This document shows positions 26,693 through 35,104 of a DNA stretch of 64,000 bases, piece by piece. Positions within the stretch are counted from its first letter, which is position 1, and the number at the start of each line of letters is the position of its first letter. A program made the position numbers and the translations under genes. Below the pieces are notes generated by a model, which did not search any database, was not told the origin of the DNA, and was given only the letters and a program-made list of their open reading frames with translations. The DNA lies in NCBI RefSeq assembly GCF_038008325.1, contig NZ_JBBOYW010000001.1:2346001-2410000 (forward strand), in the 5' to 3' direction. Origin of the DNA: Lysinibacillus sp. FSL K6-0232. Lineage in GTDB: Bacteria > Bacillota > Bacilli > Bacillales_A > Planococcaceae.

Positions 26693-27433
26693 TTATAGCA
26701 TCTGCTTTTTCCATTGCGCTAACAGATCCTCAGATTTTGCAATATCGATTTTTAATACGACCTGCTTTGTGGTGCAGCGTTTTTTTGCTTTGCTCCATGC
26801 TTCCTCTAAAGCTGGTAAATAGCTTAAATTTTTGCTAGCTGCTACTAGCTGAAAAAAAATATTACCTTGAATATAGTGCCAGCGAGGGTTCATGCCATCT
26901 AATTGAATGGCTTCTTCAATTAGACGTAGTGCTAAATATGGACTGCCCTCAGTACGGTTTAAAAATTGAGCGAATGCTCCCCAATAGAGTGCTTTATTTG
27001 GTTGCAGCTTAATCGCCTCTGCAAATTGCACCATCGCCTTATCATGCTCTGTTGCAAGGACATAATATTCTGCCATTGTATAATAGGCATTTGCCTGTGC
27101 GCCAACCTCACCTGCTAATAATTCATCCACTACTTTTCCAAATAGTTCATGGTCTTGGCTCCCTAAATAGGCAGCAAGTACATCTCGTTCAGGATATGAG
27201 CCATCTGCTCGCTCCACGCTTTGCTTAACTCTATCGTTCGTCGGAATTGGCATATTGGCATAGCCATTTGCCTCTAGCAATGCAATATGCTGTTGCAATG
27301 TTTGATATTGTTCCTTCTCCATTGCTGTATCGTTGCTGACAATAATCTTTGCTAATTGATAGCTTTCCTTTACTTGTCCACTCACAAATAAGTCATTGAC
27401 TTGCTGAACTTGCTCATCCAATTGTTTTACCAC
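26693..27433 (-). CDS. TPR-repeat protein, function unknown
   Basis: The product of 246 residues is helical, with TPR-like repeats: A-N-A-Y-Y-T-M-A-E-Y-Y-V-L-A-T-E-H-D-K-A and A-L-Y-W-G-A-F-A-Q-F-L near residues 125-165, and P-R-W-H-Y-I-Q-G-N-I-F near 195. I place the start at GTG 27433 (V-K-Q-L-D-E-Q), nine bases after AAGGTGAGG; the frame is open to 27502 but without a ribosome site. It lies about 80 bases after the chemoreceptor gene on the same strand, so co-transcription is likely. TPR proteins mediate protein contacts; the partner is not known. Confidence 0.75.
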   Translation of the reverse strand: MVKQLDEQVQQVNDLFVSGQVKESYQLAKIIVSNDTAMEKEQYQTLQQHIALLEANGYANMPIPTNDRVKQSVERADGSYPERDVLAAYLGSQDHELFGKVVDELLAGEVGAQANAYYTMAEYYVLATEHDKAMVQFAEAIKLQPNKALYWGAFAQFLNRTEGSPYLALRLIEEAIQLDGMNPRWHYIQGNIFFQLVAASKNLSYLPALEEAWSKAKKRCTTKQVVLKIDIAKSEDLLAQWKKQML

Positions 27434-27514
27434 GCTTACAATCCTCACCTTCGCCAAACGAAAAATCTCATTGCTAGTGTACCATCTTTCAAGGAGCAGC
27501 AAAAGGGAGCCTTT

Positions 27515-29230
27515 CTACAATTCTTTTAATCGAAAGGCTTTAACATGCTGCTCTAATGTATGTGCCATCTGCGTTGTTTCATTAGAGCCTTGTGCTACTT
27601 CATCAATGCTTGCTGTTGTTTGCTGTGCAGCTACTGTAATCATATGCATTGTTTCTTCAATATCTCGTATTGACTCGGTTAATTGTTGAATCATCTGTAC
27701 AATTCGATCTGATTTTTCATTTTCAGCCGTTAACGCATTGGAAATGGCAATCATTTCTTCCACTGTTGTCGCCACAGCAGTAGAAATATTGCTTAAAGAT
27801 TGTGCTGTTAAAAGAACAGTTTCTGTGCCTTTTTCAATATATTGCGTATTATCATTTGTTGATGTCATTACTTGCTGCACATGCTTCATAATATCTTGAA
27901 TAAGCTGTTCAACCTGTAGCACCTCTTCATTTGACTGCTCCGCAAGCTTACGTACCTCTTCGGCAACAACCGCAAAGCCCTTGCCATGCTCTCCTGCTCT
28001 AGCTGCCTCAATGGAAGCATTCAAAGCTAGTAAATTCGTTTGTGAAGCAATGTTCGCAATAGATGTTGTAATTGCTTGAATTTTAGTTGCAGATGTTACT
28101 AAGTTTTCTACTGTGTGTTTAACTTCATCCGAGCCTTTATGAATTAATGCCATATCATGACTAATATCCTTTGCCAGTCGCTCACCCTCTGTTGCAAGCT
28201 TCATTGTTTCTCGCGCATTATCGGCACTATTATTAGCATTGCTTTGAATTTCTTGTAAATCCTCTGCCAATGAAGTAAGCACATCTGTCGCATTTTCAGC
28301 ATGGTGCATCCCTGCTGTTACGGCACTGGATGCTTCCTCAATATTATTAGCCACGCCTTGTATGGTATTTGTCATATCGTTTAAAGTTGAAGCGGTTTCA
28401 TCTGCATTCGTTACTAATGTTACAGAAGTTGAACGCATCGTCATAAGCATATTTTGTAAATTAGCGGTCATACGATTCAGCGTATTTGCTAAATCCTCCA
28501 CCTCATCTTTGCTACGAATCTTTGTTTCTTCGACTGCTAAATTGCCATTTGCAATCTCTTTTGCCTGCTGAATTAAAATACTAATCGGTCTTACTTTACG
28601 ACGGATTAAGAAGCCAGTAATAATAGACGCAATGAGCATTGGGAAAATACTAATTAAAATACCGCTTCTTACAACATCCCATGTGCGTTCCTTGACAATA
28701 TTCGCATCAAAATCAATAACACTGATGGCAATAATCTCTTTGTTTGAGTCATGGTCTTGATAAATTGGTGCATAGCCTGATAAACGCTCCATCCCAGCAA
28801 AATCGTAAGGCTCTGAATAAGTTGGGTGTTTATGTGTCAGCATCATATCAATGGCCTCTTGATCTAAGTAAAATGCGTCACCAGGTGCATAGCCCTTCTC
28901 TATTAAATGGTCATCAAGCGCCAGCAATGTACCATCGAGCGCTAAAATATACTGCGTTTGAAAAATATCTTTATGATCAGTTGTCCAATTTAAATCCTGT
29001 CCAATCTGTGCCTGTGCAGCTTTATCGCCAGCTATCGCCTTCGTAAGTTCTTCAGGATTAATCAAGCCTGTTGTAATATTGGCACAGCCATAAGCCTCCA
29101 CACCAGCAGCGTCATACAATTTATTGTATGCAGTTATGTATGTTGCGAACGATGTAATCCCTAGCATCACCACTAAAATACCAGCAATAATCGTTCCAAG
29201 CTGAAAAGTTAATGAATTGCGTAAATTCAC
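27515..29230 (-). CDS. Methyl-accepting chemotaxis protein
   Basis: This 571-residue receptor has an N-terminal membrane helix (about 10-33), an extracytoplasmic sensor region (about 34-190), a second helix (about 190-210), a HAMP domain ([11 protein letters not shown], about 210-265) and a long cytoplasmic signalling coiled coil. The conserved hairpin reads [23 protein letters not shown] near residues 405-427. The ligand is unknown. The start is GTG 29230 with AGGGTG upstream. A TPR protein follows on the same strand, and a CheW-like gene lies about 3 kb away. Confidence 0.93.
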   Translation of the reverse strand: MNLRNSLTFQLGTIIAGILVVMLGITSFATYITAYNKLYDAAGVEAYGCANITTGLINPEELTKAIAGDKAAQAQIGQDLNWTTDHKDIFQTQYILALDGTLLALDDHLIEKGYAPGDAFYLDQEAIDMMLTHKHPTYSEPYDFAGMERLSGYAPIYQDHDSNKEIIAISVIDFDANIVKERTWDVVRSGILISIFPMLIASIITGFLIRRKVRPISILIQQAKEIANGNLAVEETKIRSKDEVEDLANTLNRMTANLQNMLMTMRSTSVTLVTNADETASTLNDMTNTIQGVANNIEEASSAVTAGMHHAENATDVLTSLAEDLQEIQSNANNSADNARETMKLATEGERLAKDISHDMALIHKGSDEVKHTVENLVTSATKIQAITTSIANIASQTNLLALNASIEAARAGEHGKGFAVVAEEVRKLAEQSNEEVLQVEQLIQDIMKHVQQVMTSTNDNTQYIEKGTETVLLTAQSLSNISTAVATTVEEMIAISNALTAENEKSDRIVQMIQQLTESIRDIEETMHMITVAAQQTTASIDEVAQGSNETTQMAHTLEQHVKAFRLKEL

Positions 29231-29436
29231 GATTCACCCTCTCCCCTTTCTTGTCATACTTGTATAAGCATTCCTCGTTATTTCTCATCATACTATAAAA
29301 AGATGTATTAAAAAAGCATCTTTAATGATTCTAGCAAACTAAAAACATTGGATAAATGTTCTGAATTATGCGATAATTGAAATGGTATATTTTTTCTTTG
29401 AGCACTGATGACCATTACATCTTAGGAGGGCTTGCT

Positions 29437-29631
29437 ATGAATAGACGTTTTCACTTGATATCACTTATTATAGGGAATTTATTAATAATAGGCGCTATTT
29501 TTATTTACGCTGTGCAAAGTCAAGTACAAGTGGCCATCAGTACATATGCTCTTGTAATAAGTTTTTTAAGCACATTGCTTATTATCTTTTTCTATGTATG
29601 GGGAGATGACAAGCAACAAATATCCAGTTAA
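29437..29631 (+). CDS. Small membrane protein, 64 residues
   Basis: ATG 29437 (M-N-R-R-F-H-L-I-S-L) is preceded by AGGAGGG at good spacing. The frame is open upstream to 29377 but without a ribosome site. The protein has two hydrophobic segments (about residues 6-26 and 33-54) with a basic N terminus and an acidic/polar tail. I do not recognise it. It lies between the chemoreceptor (divergent) and the polyamine genes. Confidence 0.65.
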   Translation: MNRRFHLISLIIGNLLIIGAIFIYAVQSQVQVAISTYALVISFLSTLLIIFFYVWGDDKQQISS

Positions 29632-29790
29632 ATTCCCTTTACAAATGGCATTCTCCTCCAAATACATCAAGGGATTGTAGAAAAATAAATTTTTTTGGAG
29701 AAAATTTTAAAACAATGATTGAGTAGTATAACAATTTTCTGTATAATCGGCTTGTTTGACAATACTTTTTATGAACTTGGGGGTAGACAA

Positions 29791-31020
29791 TTGGGTAAAG
29801 CATTGATTATCGGAGCTGGCGGAGTTGCCAGTGTTGTGGTACACAAGTGTGTTCAAAATTCGGACGTATTTGAGGAAATTTGTATCGCAAGTAGAACTGT
29901 TTCAAAATGTGACGCTCTAAAAGAAAAACTTGATGGCGGAAAAACAAAGATTCAAACTGCACAGGTAGACGCAGATAATACTGAAGAGGTTATTGAGCTT
30001 ATTAAAGCTTTCGGACCAGATGTAGTCATTAACGTTGCATTACCTTATCAGGACTTAACGATTATGGATGCTTGCTTAGCGACAGGTGTACACTATGTGG
30101 ATACTGCAAACTATGAGCCACCTGAAACGGCAAAATTTGAATATAAATGGCAATGGGCCTATAAAGAAAAGTTTGAAAAAGCTGGCTTAACTGCACTGCT
30201 TGGTAGCGGTTTTGACCCAGGTGTAACAGGCGTCTTTACAGCTTATGCACAAAAACATGAGTTTGATGAAATCCACTATATCGATATTGTGGATGCAAAT
30301 GCTGGTGATCATGGTTATCCTTTCGCAACAAACTTCAACCCAGAAATCAATATTCGTGAAATCACAGCGAATGGTCGTTACTGGAAAGAAGGCGAGTGGA
30401 TTGAAACAGCACCACTTGAGAAAAAAGAAGTGTATAACCTACCAGAAATCGGACCAAAAGATATTTACCTTCTATATCATGAAGAGCTTGAATCGCTTGC
30501 GAAAAACATTAAAGGCTTAAAGCAAATCCGCTTCTGGATGACGTTCTCTGAAAAATACTTAACACACTTAAAAGTATTAGAAAACGTTGGAATGACATCT
30601 ATCGAACCAATCGAATTTGAAGGTCAAATGATTCAGCCTATTCACTTCTTGAAGGCAGTATTACCAGACCCAGCTTCACTTGGACCACGTACAAAAGGTA
30701 AAACAAATATCGGCTGTATCATTCGCGGTCTAAAAGATGGTAAAGAAAAAACATACTATGTATACAATGTATGTGATCATGAGGAATGCTATAACGAGGT
30801 TGGCTCACAAGCGATCTCTTACACAACTGGCGTACCAGCTATGATTGGTGCAATGCTTGTAATGAATGGCGAATGGCGTAAACCAGGCGTTTGGAATGTA
30901 GAAGAATTCGATCCAGATCCATTTATGGATGCACTAAATAAATGGGGTCTACCATGGCAAGAAAGCCATAATCCAGAATTGCTTGACCTTGATTTAGATG
31001 CAAAGGAAGTAAACCGATGA
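29791..31020 (+). CDS. Carboxynorspermidine/carboxyspermidine dehydrogenase (saccharopine dehydrogenase family)
   Basis: The 409-residue protein begins with a Rossmann loop G-K-A-L-I-I-G-A-G-G-V-A and includes V-I-N-V-A-L-P-Y-Q and D-T-A-N-Y-E-P-P, as in saccharopine dehydrogenase-like enzymes. The enzyme reductively condenses aspartate semialdehyde with a diamine (putrescine or diaminopropane) using NADPH. The start is TTG 29791, seven bases after GGGGGT; the frame is open upstream to 29719 without support. The next gene, nspC, overlaps by 4 bases (ATGA) and carries out the decarboxylation, which fixes the identity. Confidence 0.9.
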   Translation: MGKALIIGAGGVASVVVHKCVQNSDVFEEICIASRTVSKCDALKEKLDGGKTKIQTAQVDADNTEEVIELIKAFGPDVVINVALPYQDLTIMDACLATGVHYVDTANYEPPETAKFEYKWQWAYKEKFEKAGLTALLGSGFDPGVTGVFTAYAQKHEFDEIHYIDIVDANAGDHGYPFATNFNPEINIREITANGRYWKEGEWIETAPLEKKEVYNLPEIGPKDIYLLYHEELESLAKNIKGLKQIRFWMTFSEKYLTHLKVLENVGMTSIEPIEFEGQMIQPIHFLKAVLPDPASLGPRTKGKTNIGCIIRGLKDGKEKTYYVYNVCDHEECYNEVGSQAISYTTGVPAMIGAMLVMNGEWRKPGVWNVEEFDPDPFMDALNKWGLPWQESHNPELLDLDLDAKEVNR

Positions 31021-32156
31021 AACCAATTGATTTTTCAAAAGTTCCATCCCCTTCCTATGTAGTGGATGAGCGATTATTAACAAAAAATCTTGAGCTTTTA
31101 AAATCAATCCAAGAGCGTACAGGCTGTCGCATTTTACTAGCCCTTAAAGGCTTTTCCATGCATTCAACCTTCCCTTTAGTTGGGAAATATTTAGCAGGTA
31201 TTACAGCTAGCTCATTGCATGAAGCGCGACTTGGCTATGAAAAAATGGGCAAGGAAGTGCATGTTTATGCGCCTGCTTATATTGAGCATGAAATGGACGA
31301 GCTACTAGGCTATGTAGATCACATTGTTTTTAACTCATTTAATCAATGGGCACAATACAAAGATAAAGTAAAATCGGCTGGTAAAACAATCGAATGTGGT
31401 ATTCGCGTAAACCCTGAATACTCTGAGATTGAAACAGCTCTTTACGATCCTTGCTATACAAATTCTCGTCTTGGCACAACGTTAGCTAATTTTGATAAAT
31501 CACAGCTTGATGGTATTGATGGCTTACACTTCCATGCAATGTGTGAGCAAAATTCAGATACTTTAGAGCGTATTATTGAAGTTGTTGAAGAAAAATTTGG
31601 GGATGTTTTGCACCAAATGAAATGGTTAAATTTCGGCGGTGGTCACCATATTACGCGTGAAGATTACGATGTAGAAAAGCTTGTAAATATCATTAACTAC
31701 ATCCAAGAAAAGTATAACTTACTTGTTTATCTTGAGCCAGGTGAAGCCGTAGCGCTCAATACAGGCTATCTAGTCGCAACAGTGCTGGATATTCAGCAAA
31801 ATGGTATGGACCTTGCTATTTTAGATACATCTGCAACATGTCATATGCCTGATGTACTTGAGATGCCATACCGTCCAATGATTATCGGCTCTGGACAAGC
31901 CAATGAATTCGCACACACATATCGCTTAGGCGGGCTAACATGTCTTGCTGGCGATGTCATTGGTGACTATTCCTTTGAAGAACCATTAAAACCCGGTGAT
32001 CGTCTTGTCTTTACAGATATGGCTCACTATTCAATGGTGAAAAATCATATGTTTAATGGTGTCAACTTACCTGCTATCGTTTCTTATAATGATGAAGAAG
32101 GTATCAAGGTCATTCGCGAATTTACATTTGAAGACTATAGCGGCAGGCTATCCTAA
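31017..32156 (+). CDS. nspC: Carboxynorspermidine/carboxyspermidine decarboxylase
   Basis: This 379-residue fold-type III PLP decarboxylase removes CO2 from carboxy(nor)spermidine to give spermidine or norspermidine. The PLP lysine lies in A-L-K-G-F-S-M near residue 42. G-L-H-F-H-A-M-C-E-Q, F-G-G-G-H-H and E-P-G-E-A-V are conserved, and L-T-C-L-A-G-D supplies the second-subunit Cys/Asp near residue 303. It forms a two-gene operon with the dehydrogenase. The terminator after it is very strong. Confidence 0.93.
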   Translation: MKPIDFSKVPSPSYVVDERLLTKNLELLKSIQERTGCRILLALKGFSMHSTFPLVGKYLAGITASSLHEARLGYEKMGKEVHVYAPAYIEHEMDELLGYVDHIVFNSFNQWAQYKDKVKSAGKTIECGIRVNPEYSEIETALYDPCYTNSRLGTTLANFDKSQLDGIDGLHFHAMCEQNSDTLERIIEVVEEKFGDVLHQMKWLNFGGGHHITREDYDVEKLVNIINYIQEKYNLLVYLEPGEAVALNTGYLVATVLDIQQNGMDLAILDTSATCHMPDVLEMPYRPMIIGSGQANEFAHTYRLGGLTCLAGDVIGDYSFEEPLKPGDRLVFTDMAHYSMVKNHMFNGVNLPAIVSYNDEEGIKVIREFTFEDYSGRLS

Positions 32157-32165
32157 GCCACTTCT

Positions 32166-32198
32166 AAAAGCCCCTCCAGCACTGGAGGGGCTTTTAGC
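32166..32198. terminator. Strong terminator after nspC
   Basis: AAAAGCCCCTCCAG (32166-32179) is complementary to CTGGAGGGGCTTTT (32182-32195), with the tip opened as a small loop. T- and A-runs on both sides allow use by the convergent CheW-like gene. Confidence 0.88.
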
Positions 32199-32213
32199 TT
32201 TTGCTGCGCATCG

Positions 32214-32265
32214 CTATCCTACATTTCGTGCGCTCTATCCGTCATTTCGAGCATTCTATCCGCTT
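32214..32265. repeat. Intergenic 21-bp-period repeat, three copies (locus B)
   Basis: CTATCCTACA, CTATCCGTCA and CTATCCGCTT start at 32214, 32235 and 32256, exactly 21 bp apart; the outer copies are degenerate in the last four bases. The array lies between the nspC terminator and the stop codon of the convergent CheW-like gene, the same arrangement as locus A (11727-11778). Confidence 0.8.
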
Positions 32266-32747
32266 TATGCTTCTTCCCTTTCATTTTCCAGCATTTTATG
32301 TAAATAAGCGATAATCTCGCGAATGCCATCTAATGAATTGACGAGTATTTTTGGGTCAACATACGTAATCATGCGGTTTTCAAGATTGGCTACGGCTGTA
32401 AAATAACGCGTTTTTGCATAATTAACAAGACCTAATTGCTGCAATACCGTATCATCGAAATCAAGAATCTCGCGCGCTTCTGTTACAAGTAAGCCATAAT
32501 TAACAACATCGGTATTTAACACGATCACGCGAGCTGTTTCTGTATTGGATGAACGATTGTACAAAATTCGTTCAAAATCAAGCACAGGCACAAGCTCACC
32601 TCGAATTCTTGTAAAGCCTAGAAGATAGTTTGGTAAATGAGGAATAGGTGTTACCTGCTCTAATTTTTCAATAGAAATCGTTTGCTCCACAGGTACTGCA
32701 TATTCCTCTGTACCACAAGCAAAAACAACTGCTTTTACACTCTCCAT
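32265..32747 (-). CDS. CheW-like chemotaxis coupling protein
   Basis: This 160-residue protein is a single CheW domain: F-A-C-G-T-E-E-Y-A-V-P-V-E-Q near the N terminus, I-P-H-L-P-N-Y-L-L-G-F-T-R-I-R-G-E-L-V-P-V-L-D near residues 35-57, and Y-G-L-L-V-T-E-A near residue 85. CheW links receptors to the CheA kinase; no cheA is in the window, so this may be a secondary coupling protein. AAGGATGTG precedes the ATG. It follows the peptidase gene by 25 bases, so both are probably in one transcript. Its stop codon touches the third 21-bp repeat unit. Confidence 0.85.
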   Translation of the reverse strand: MESVKAVVFACGTEEYAVPVEQTISIEKLEQVTPIPHLPNYLLGFTRIRGELVPVLDFERILYNRSSNTETARVIVLNTDVVNYGLLVTEAREILDFDDTVLQQLGLVNYAKTRYFTAVANLENRMITYVDPKILVNSLDGIREIIAYLHKMLENEREEA

Positions 32748-32772
32748 GCGTTCACATCCTTCTATTCAACGA

Positions 32773-33888
32773 TTATTTCTTCGCAGACTCTTTCACAATT
32801 TCAACAAGTAAATCTGCTAATTTTTCTAATTCTTCTACAGGTATTTTTTCATTTGTTGTATGAATATCCTCATAGCCAACAGATAAATTTACCGTTGGAA
32901 TACCAAAGCCTGCAATGACATTCGCATCAGACCCTCCACCTGAAACACCTAAGACAGGTGTACGGTCAATATTGCGTGCCGCTGCCATCGCCACTTGGAC
33001 AACTTTATCTGATTCTGTTACACGGAAACCTGGATACATTAGCTTTACTTCTACTTCAGCACGTGCCCCTAAAGAAGCAGATACTTGTTCAAAGGTTTCT
33101 TGCATATGCTTTGTTTGTGCATTTAGCTTTGCTTGGTCGATTGAGCGTGCTTCCGCTAAAATTGTCACTTCATCGCAAACAATATTTGTCGCTTGCCCAC
33201 CCTCAAAGCGCCCAATATTCGCTGTTGTTTCTTCATCTAAGCGGCCTAGCTTCATTTGAGCAATACACTTAGAAGCCACTGTAATGGCTGAAATGCCTTT
33301 TTCAGGTGCAACTCCTGCATGTGCAGTTTTTCCAATAATTTTGGCAAAAATTTTCGCTTGGAATGGAGCTGCTGTGACAATACCGCCTACTTTGCCATCG
33401 CTATCCACAGCAAAGCCATATTTTGCTGTAATGCTAGAAGGGTCTAACTCCTTCGCTCCAGCAAGACCACTTTCCTCACCTGCTGTAATAATAAGCTCGA
33501 TATCCCCGTGTTCAACTTGCTGTTCTTTTAAGCGCTTCACCAGCTCCAGCAATGCCGCAATTCCTGCTTTATCATCCGCGCCTAAAATCGTTGTACCGTC
33601 TGATACAATATAACCGTCTTCACGTAAAGATGGTTGAATACCTTTACCTGGCACAACTGTATCCATATGAGCAGTAAAGTAGATTGGCTCTACATCCAAT
33701 GTACCTTTTAATGTTGCAATAATATTGCCAGCTCCATGCCCATTGCGCGTATGTGCATCATCTTGAATAACTGTCAATCCCAGTGCCGTTAATTTTTCTA
33801 CTAAAATTGGTGCAATTACTTGTTCATGCTTTGCTTCTGAATCAATTTGAACAAGCTCAAAAAACTCTTCTACTAAACGACTTGTCAT
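32773..33888 (-). CDS. M20-family metallopeptidase, PepT-like (YqjE type)
   Basis: This 371-residue zinc peptidase shows the motifs of the M20 peptidase T group: F-T-A-H-M-D-T-V near residue 77, L-G-A-D-D-K-A-G near 107, T-A-G-E-E-S-G-L-A-G (catalytic Glu) near 140, and S-V-G-Y-E-D-I-H-T-T (metal His) near 342. It probably trims tripeptides or related small peptides in the cytoplasm. AAGGAG precedes the ATG. It corresponds in position to B. subtilis yqjE, downstream of the carboxylase, with a coiled-coil gene between them here. Confidence 0.88.
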   Translation of the reverse strand: MTSRLVEEFFELVQIDSEAKHEQVIAPILVEKLTALGLTVIQDDAHTRNGHGAGNIIATLKGTLDVEPIYFTAHMDTVVPGKGIQPSLREDGYIVSDGTTILGADDKAGIAALLELVKRLKEQQVEHGDIELIITAGEESGLAGAKELDPSSITAKYGFAVDSDGKVGGIVTAAPFQAKIFAKIIGKTAHAGVAPEKGISAITVASKCIAQMKLGRLDEETTANIGRFEGGQATNIVCDEVTILAEARSIDQAKLNAQTKHMQETFEQVSASLGARAEVEVKLMYPGFRVTESDKVVQVAMAAARNIDRTPVLGVSGGGSDANVIAGFGIPTVNLSVGYEDIHTTNEKIPVEELEKLADLLVEIVKESAKK

Positions 33889-33983
33889 GTTGAAAAACTC
33901 CTTAGTTTACGTGTTTTTCCACGTAATAGTATACTCATTATTTTAGCACAACGTTCATGGAGTTGACATCATTCAACATAGCC

Positions 33984-34017
33984 TTAAAAAAAGCCTAGGA
34001 AAAGATTTCCTAGACTT
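33984..34017 (-). terminator. Terminator after the coiled-coil gene
   Basis: CTAGGAAA pairs with TTTCCTAG, extended by AAG/CTT across a mismatch (arms 33991-34002 and 34006-34017). On the - strand it is followed by a T-run (GCTTTTTTTAAGG). Confidence 0.8.
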
Positions 34018-34020
34018 GCT

Positions 34021-34974
34021 TTAACCATTTAAAATAGCTTCCTTTTCCTGCTGTAATGTTTGTAAGTAGTGAACAGCCTTTGTACGTTTATCTTGTAAGC
34101 GTAAAATTGTATTATGTACATCATCCTGTATACGAGAAACCTGCTCTCTTGCCGTTGAAATTTTCGAGTGCACAGACCAAGCAGAAAAAATATCATCGAA
34201 AAAGTAGTCAGCAAATTTTACAAAACCATCTGTTTCTACATGCAGTGATTTGGTAGACATTTCATGAATATCTAATAATTCATTGTGAAAGCGTTGCAAG
34301 GCAATTTGTGCATTATGTAAATAGCTTTCTGATTGATCAAGTGCATCATGCTTCAAATGTGTAGCGATAAGCCCGCCGCCAAAGAATGTATCCCATGTAG
34401 AGTAGCCACTTGCCGAATGTAATGAAGCTGCTGCTTGCCCTAGCTTTGTCAGTGCTACTTCACCCGCCTCCTCAGCCTCTTGAATTTCAAGCATTAATTG
34501 CTTTGTTAGCATCTCTTCCTCTGCTAACTGTTCAAGCCTTTGTGCCTGTGCTGGATCATGAATTTGTAAGTAGCCTTGCTTTTTCGCATGAATATGTCGC
34601 AGTGTTTGCTGTAATGCTTGCTCATCTATTTGTGCTAATTTTTGTGTTACTTGGGCTTGATCTGCTGTTAAGTCTGCTTGCATTTTTTTAGCTTCGTTGA
34701 TTTTTAATTCTAGCACTGCTGCTTTATCAATTTTTTCTGCTCGCAGCTCATCTTGCTGTCCTGTCCATGTACGAATCATATTCATAAATGAGAAACCATC
34801 TAATTTATCAAGTTTTGTGCGAAGTTGCTGAAGTGCTGTAGAATATTTTGTTATTTCCTCTTGTGCATGTTCAATCTGCTTATCAATTAATAGACTTTGC
34901 TCATTTAACCTTGTCTTAGTTCTTAACTGTGTATAAATCCGTTCCTGCTCTTCTTGTAATTGCTTCCATTCCAT
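34021..34974 (-). CDS. Coiled-coil hypothetical protein, 317 residues
   Basis: I do not recognise this protein. It is almost entirely helical and rich in Gln, Glu, Lys and Leu, with coiled-coil patterns over about residues 1-160 and 255-317. A short Gly/aromatic segment (S-T-W-D-T-F-F-G-G-G-L-I-A-T) near residue 195 separates the two. No signal peptide or membrane segment is seen. I start at ATG 34974, nine bases after GAGGAG, rather than the TTG at 34983 directly beside that site. It has its own terminator, so it is probably a single-gene unit between the carboxylase and peptidase genes. Confidence 0.75.
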   Translation of the reverse strand: MEWKQLQEEQERIYTQLRTKTRLNEQSLLIDKQIEHAQEEITKYSTALQQLRTKLDKLDGFSFMNMIRTWTGQQDELRAEKIDKAAVLELKINEAKKMQADLTADQAQVTQKLAQIDEQALQQTLRHIHAKKQGYLQIHDPAQAQRLEQLAEEEMLTKQLMLEIQEAEEAGEVALTKLGQAAASLHSASGYSTWDTFFGGGLIATHLKHDALDQSESYLHNAQIALQRFHNELLDIHEMSTKSLHVETDGFVKFADYFFDDIFSAWSVHSKISTAREQVSRIQDDVHNTILRLQDKRTKAVHYLQTLQQEKEAILNG

Positions 34975-35063
34975 TCGACTCAACTCCTCTTACTATAAAG
35001 TACGAATGAAAATGAAAAATGTTTCAAATATTTGTTAATAATTTTCATTGATTTTTAGTAAAA

Positions 35064-35098
35064 ATAAGGCCTAGCAACTATATAGCTGCTAGGCTTAT
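35064..35098 (-). terminator. Terminator after the acyl-CoA carboxylase gene
   Basis: On the - strand AAGCCTAGCAGC pairs with GTTGCTAGGC around TATATA and is followed by TTATTTTT. One bulge and one wobble are present. Confidence 0.75.
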
Positions 35099-35104
35099 CT
35101 TATG

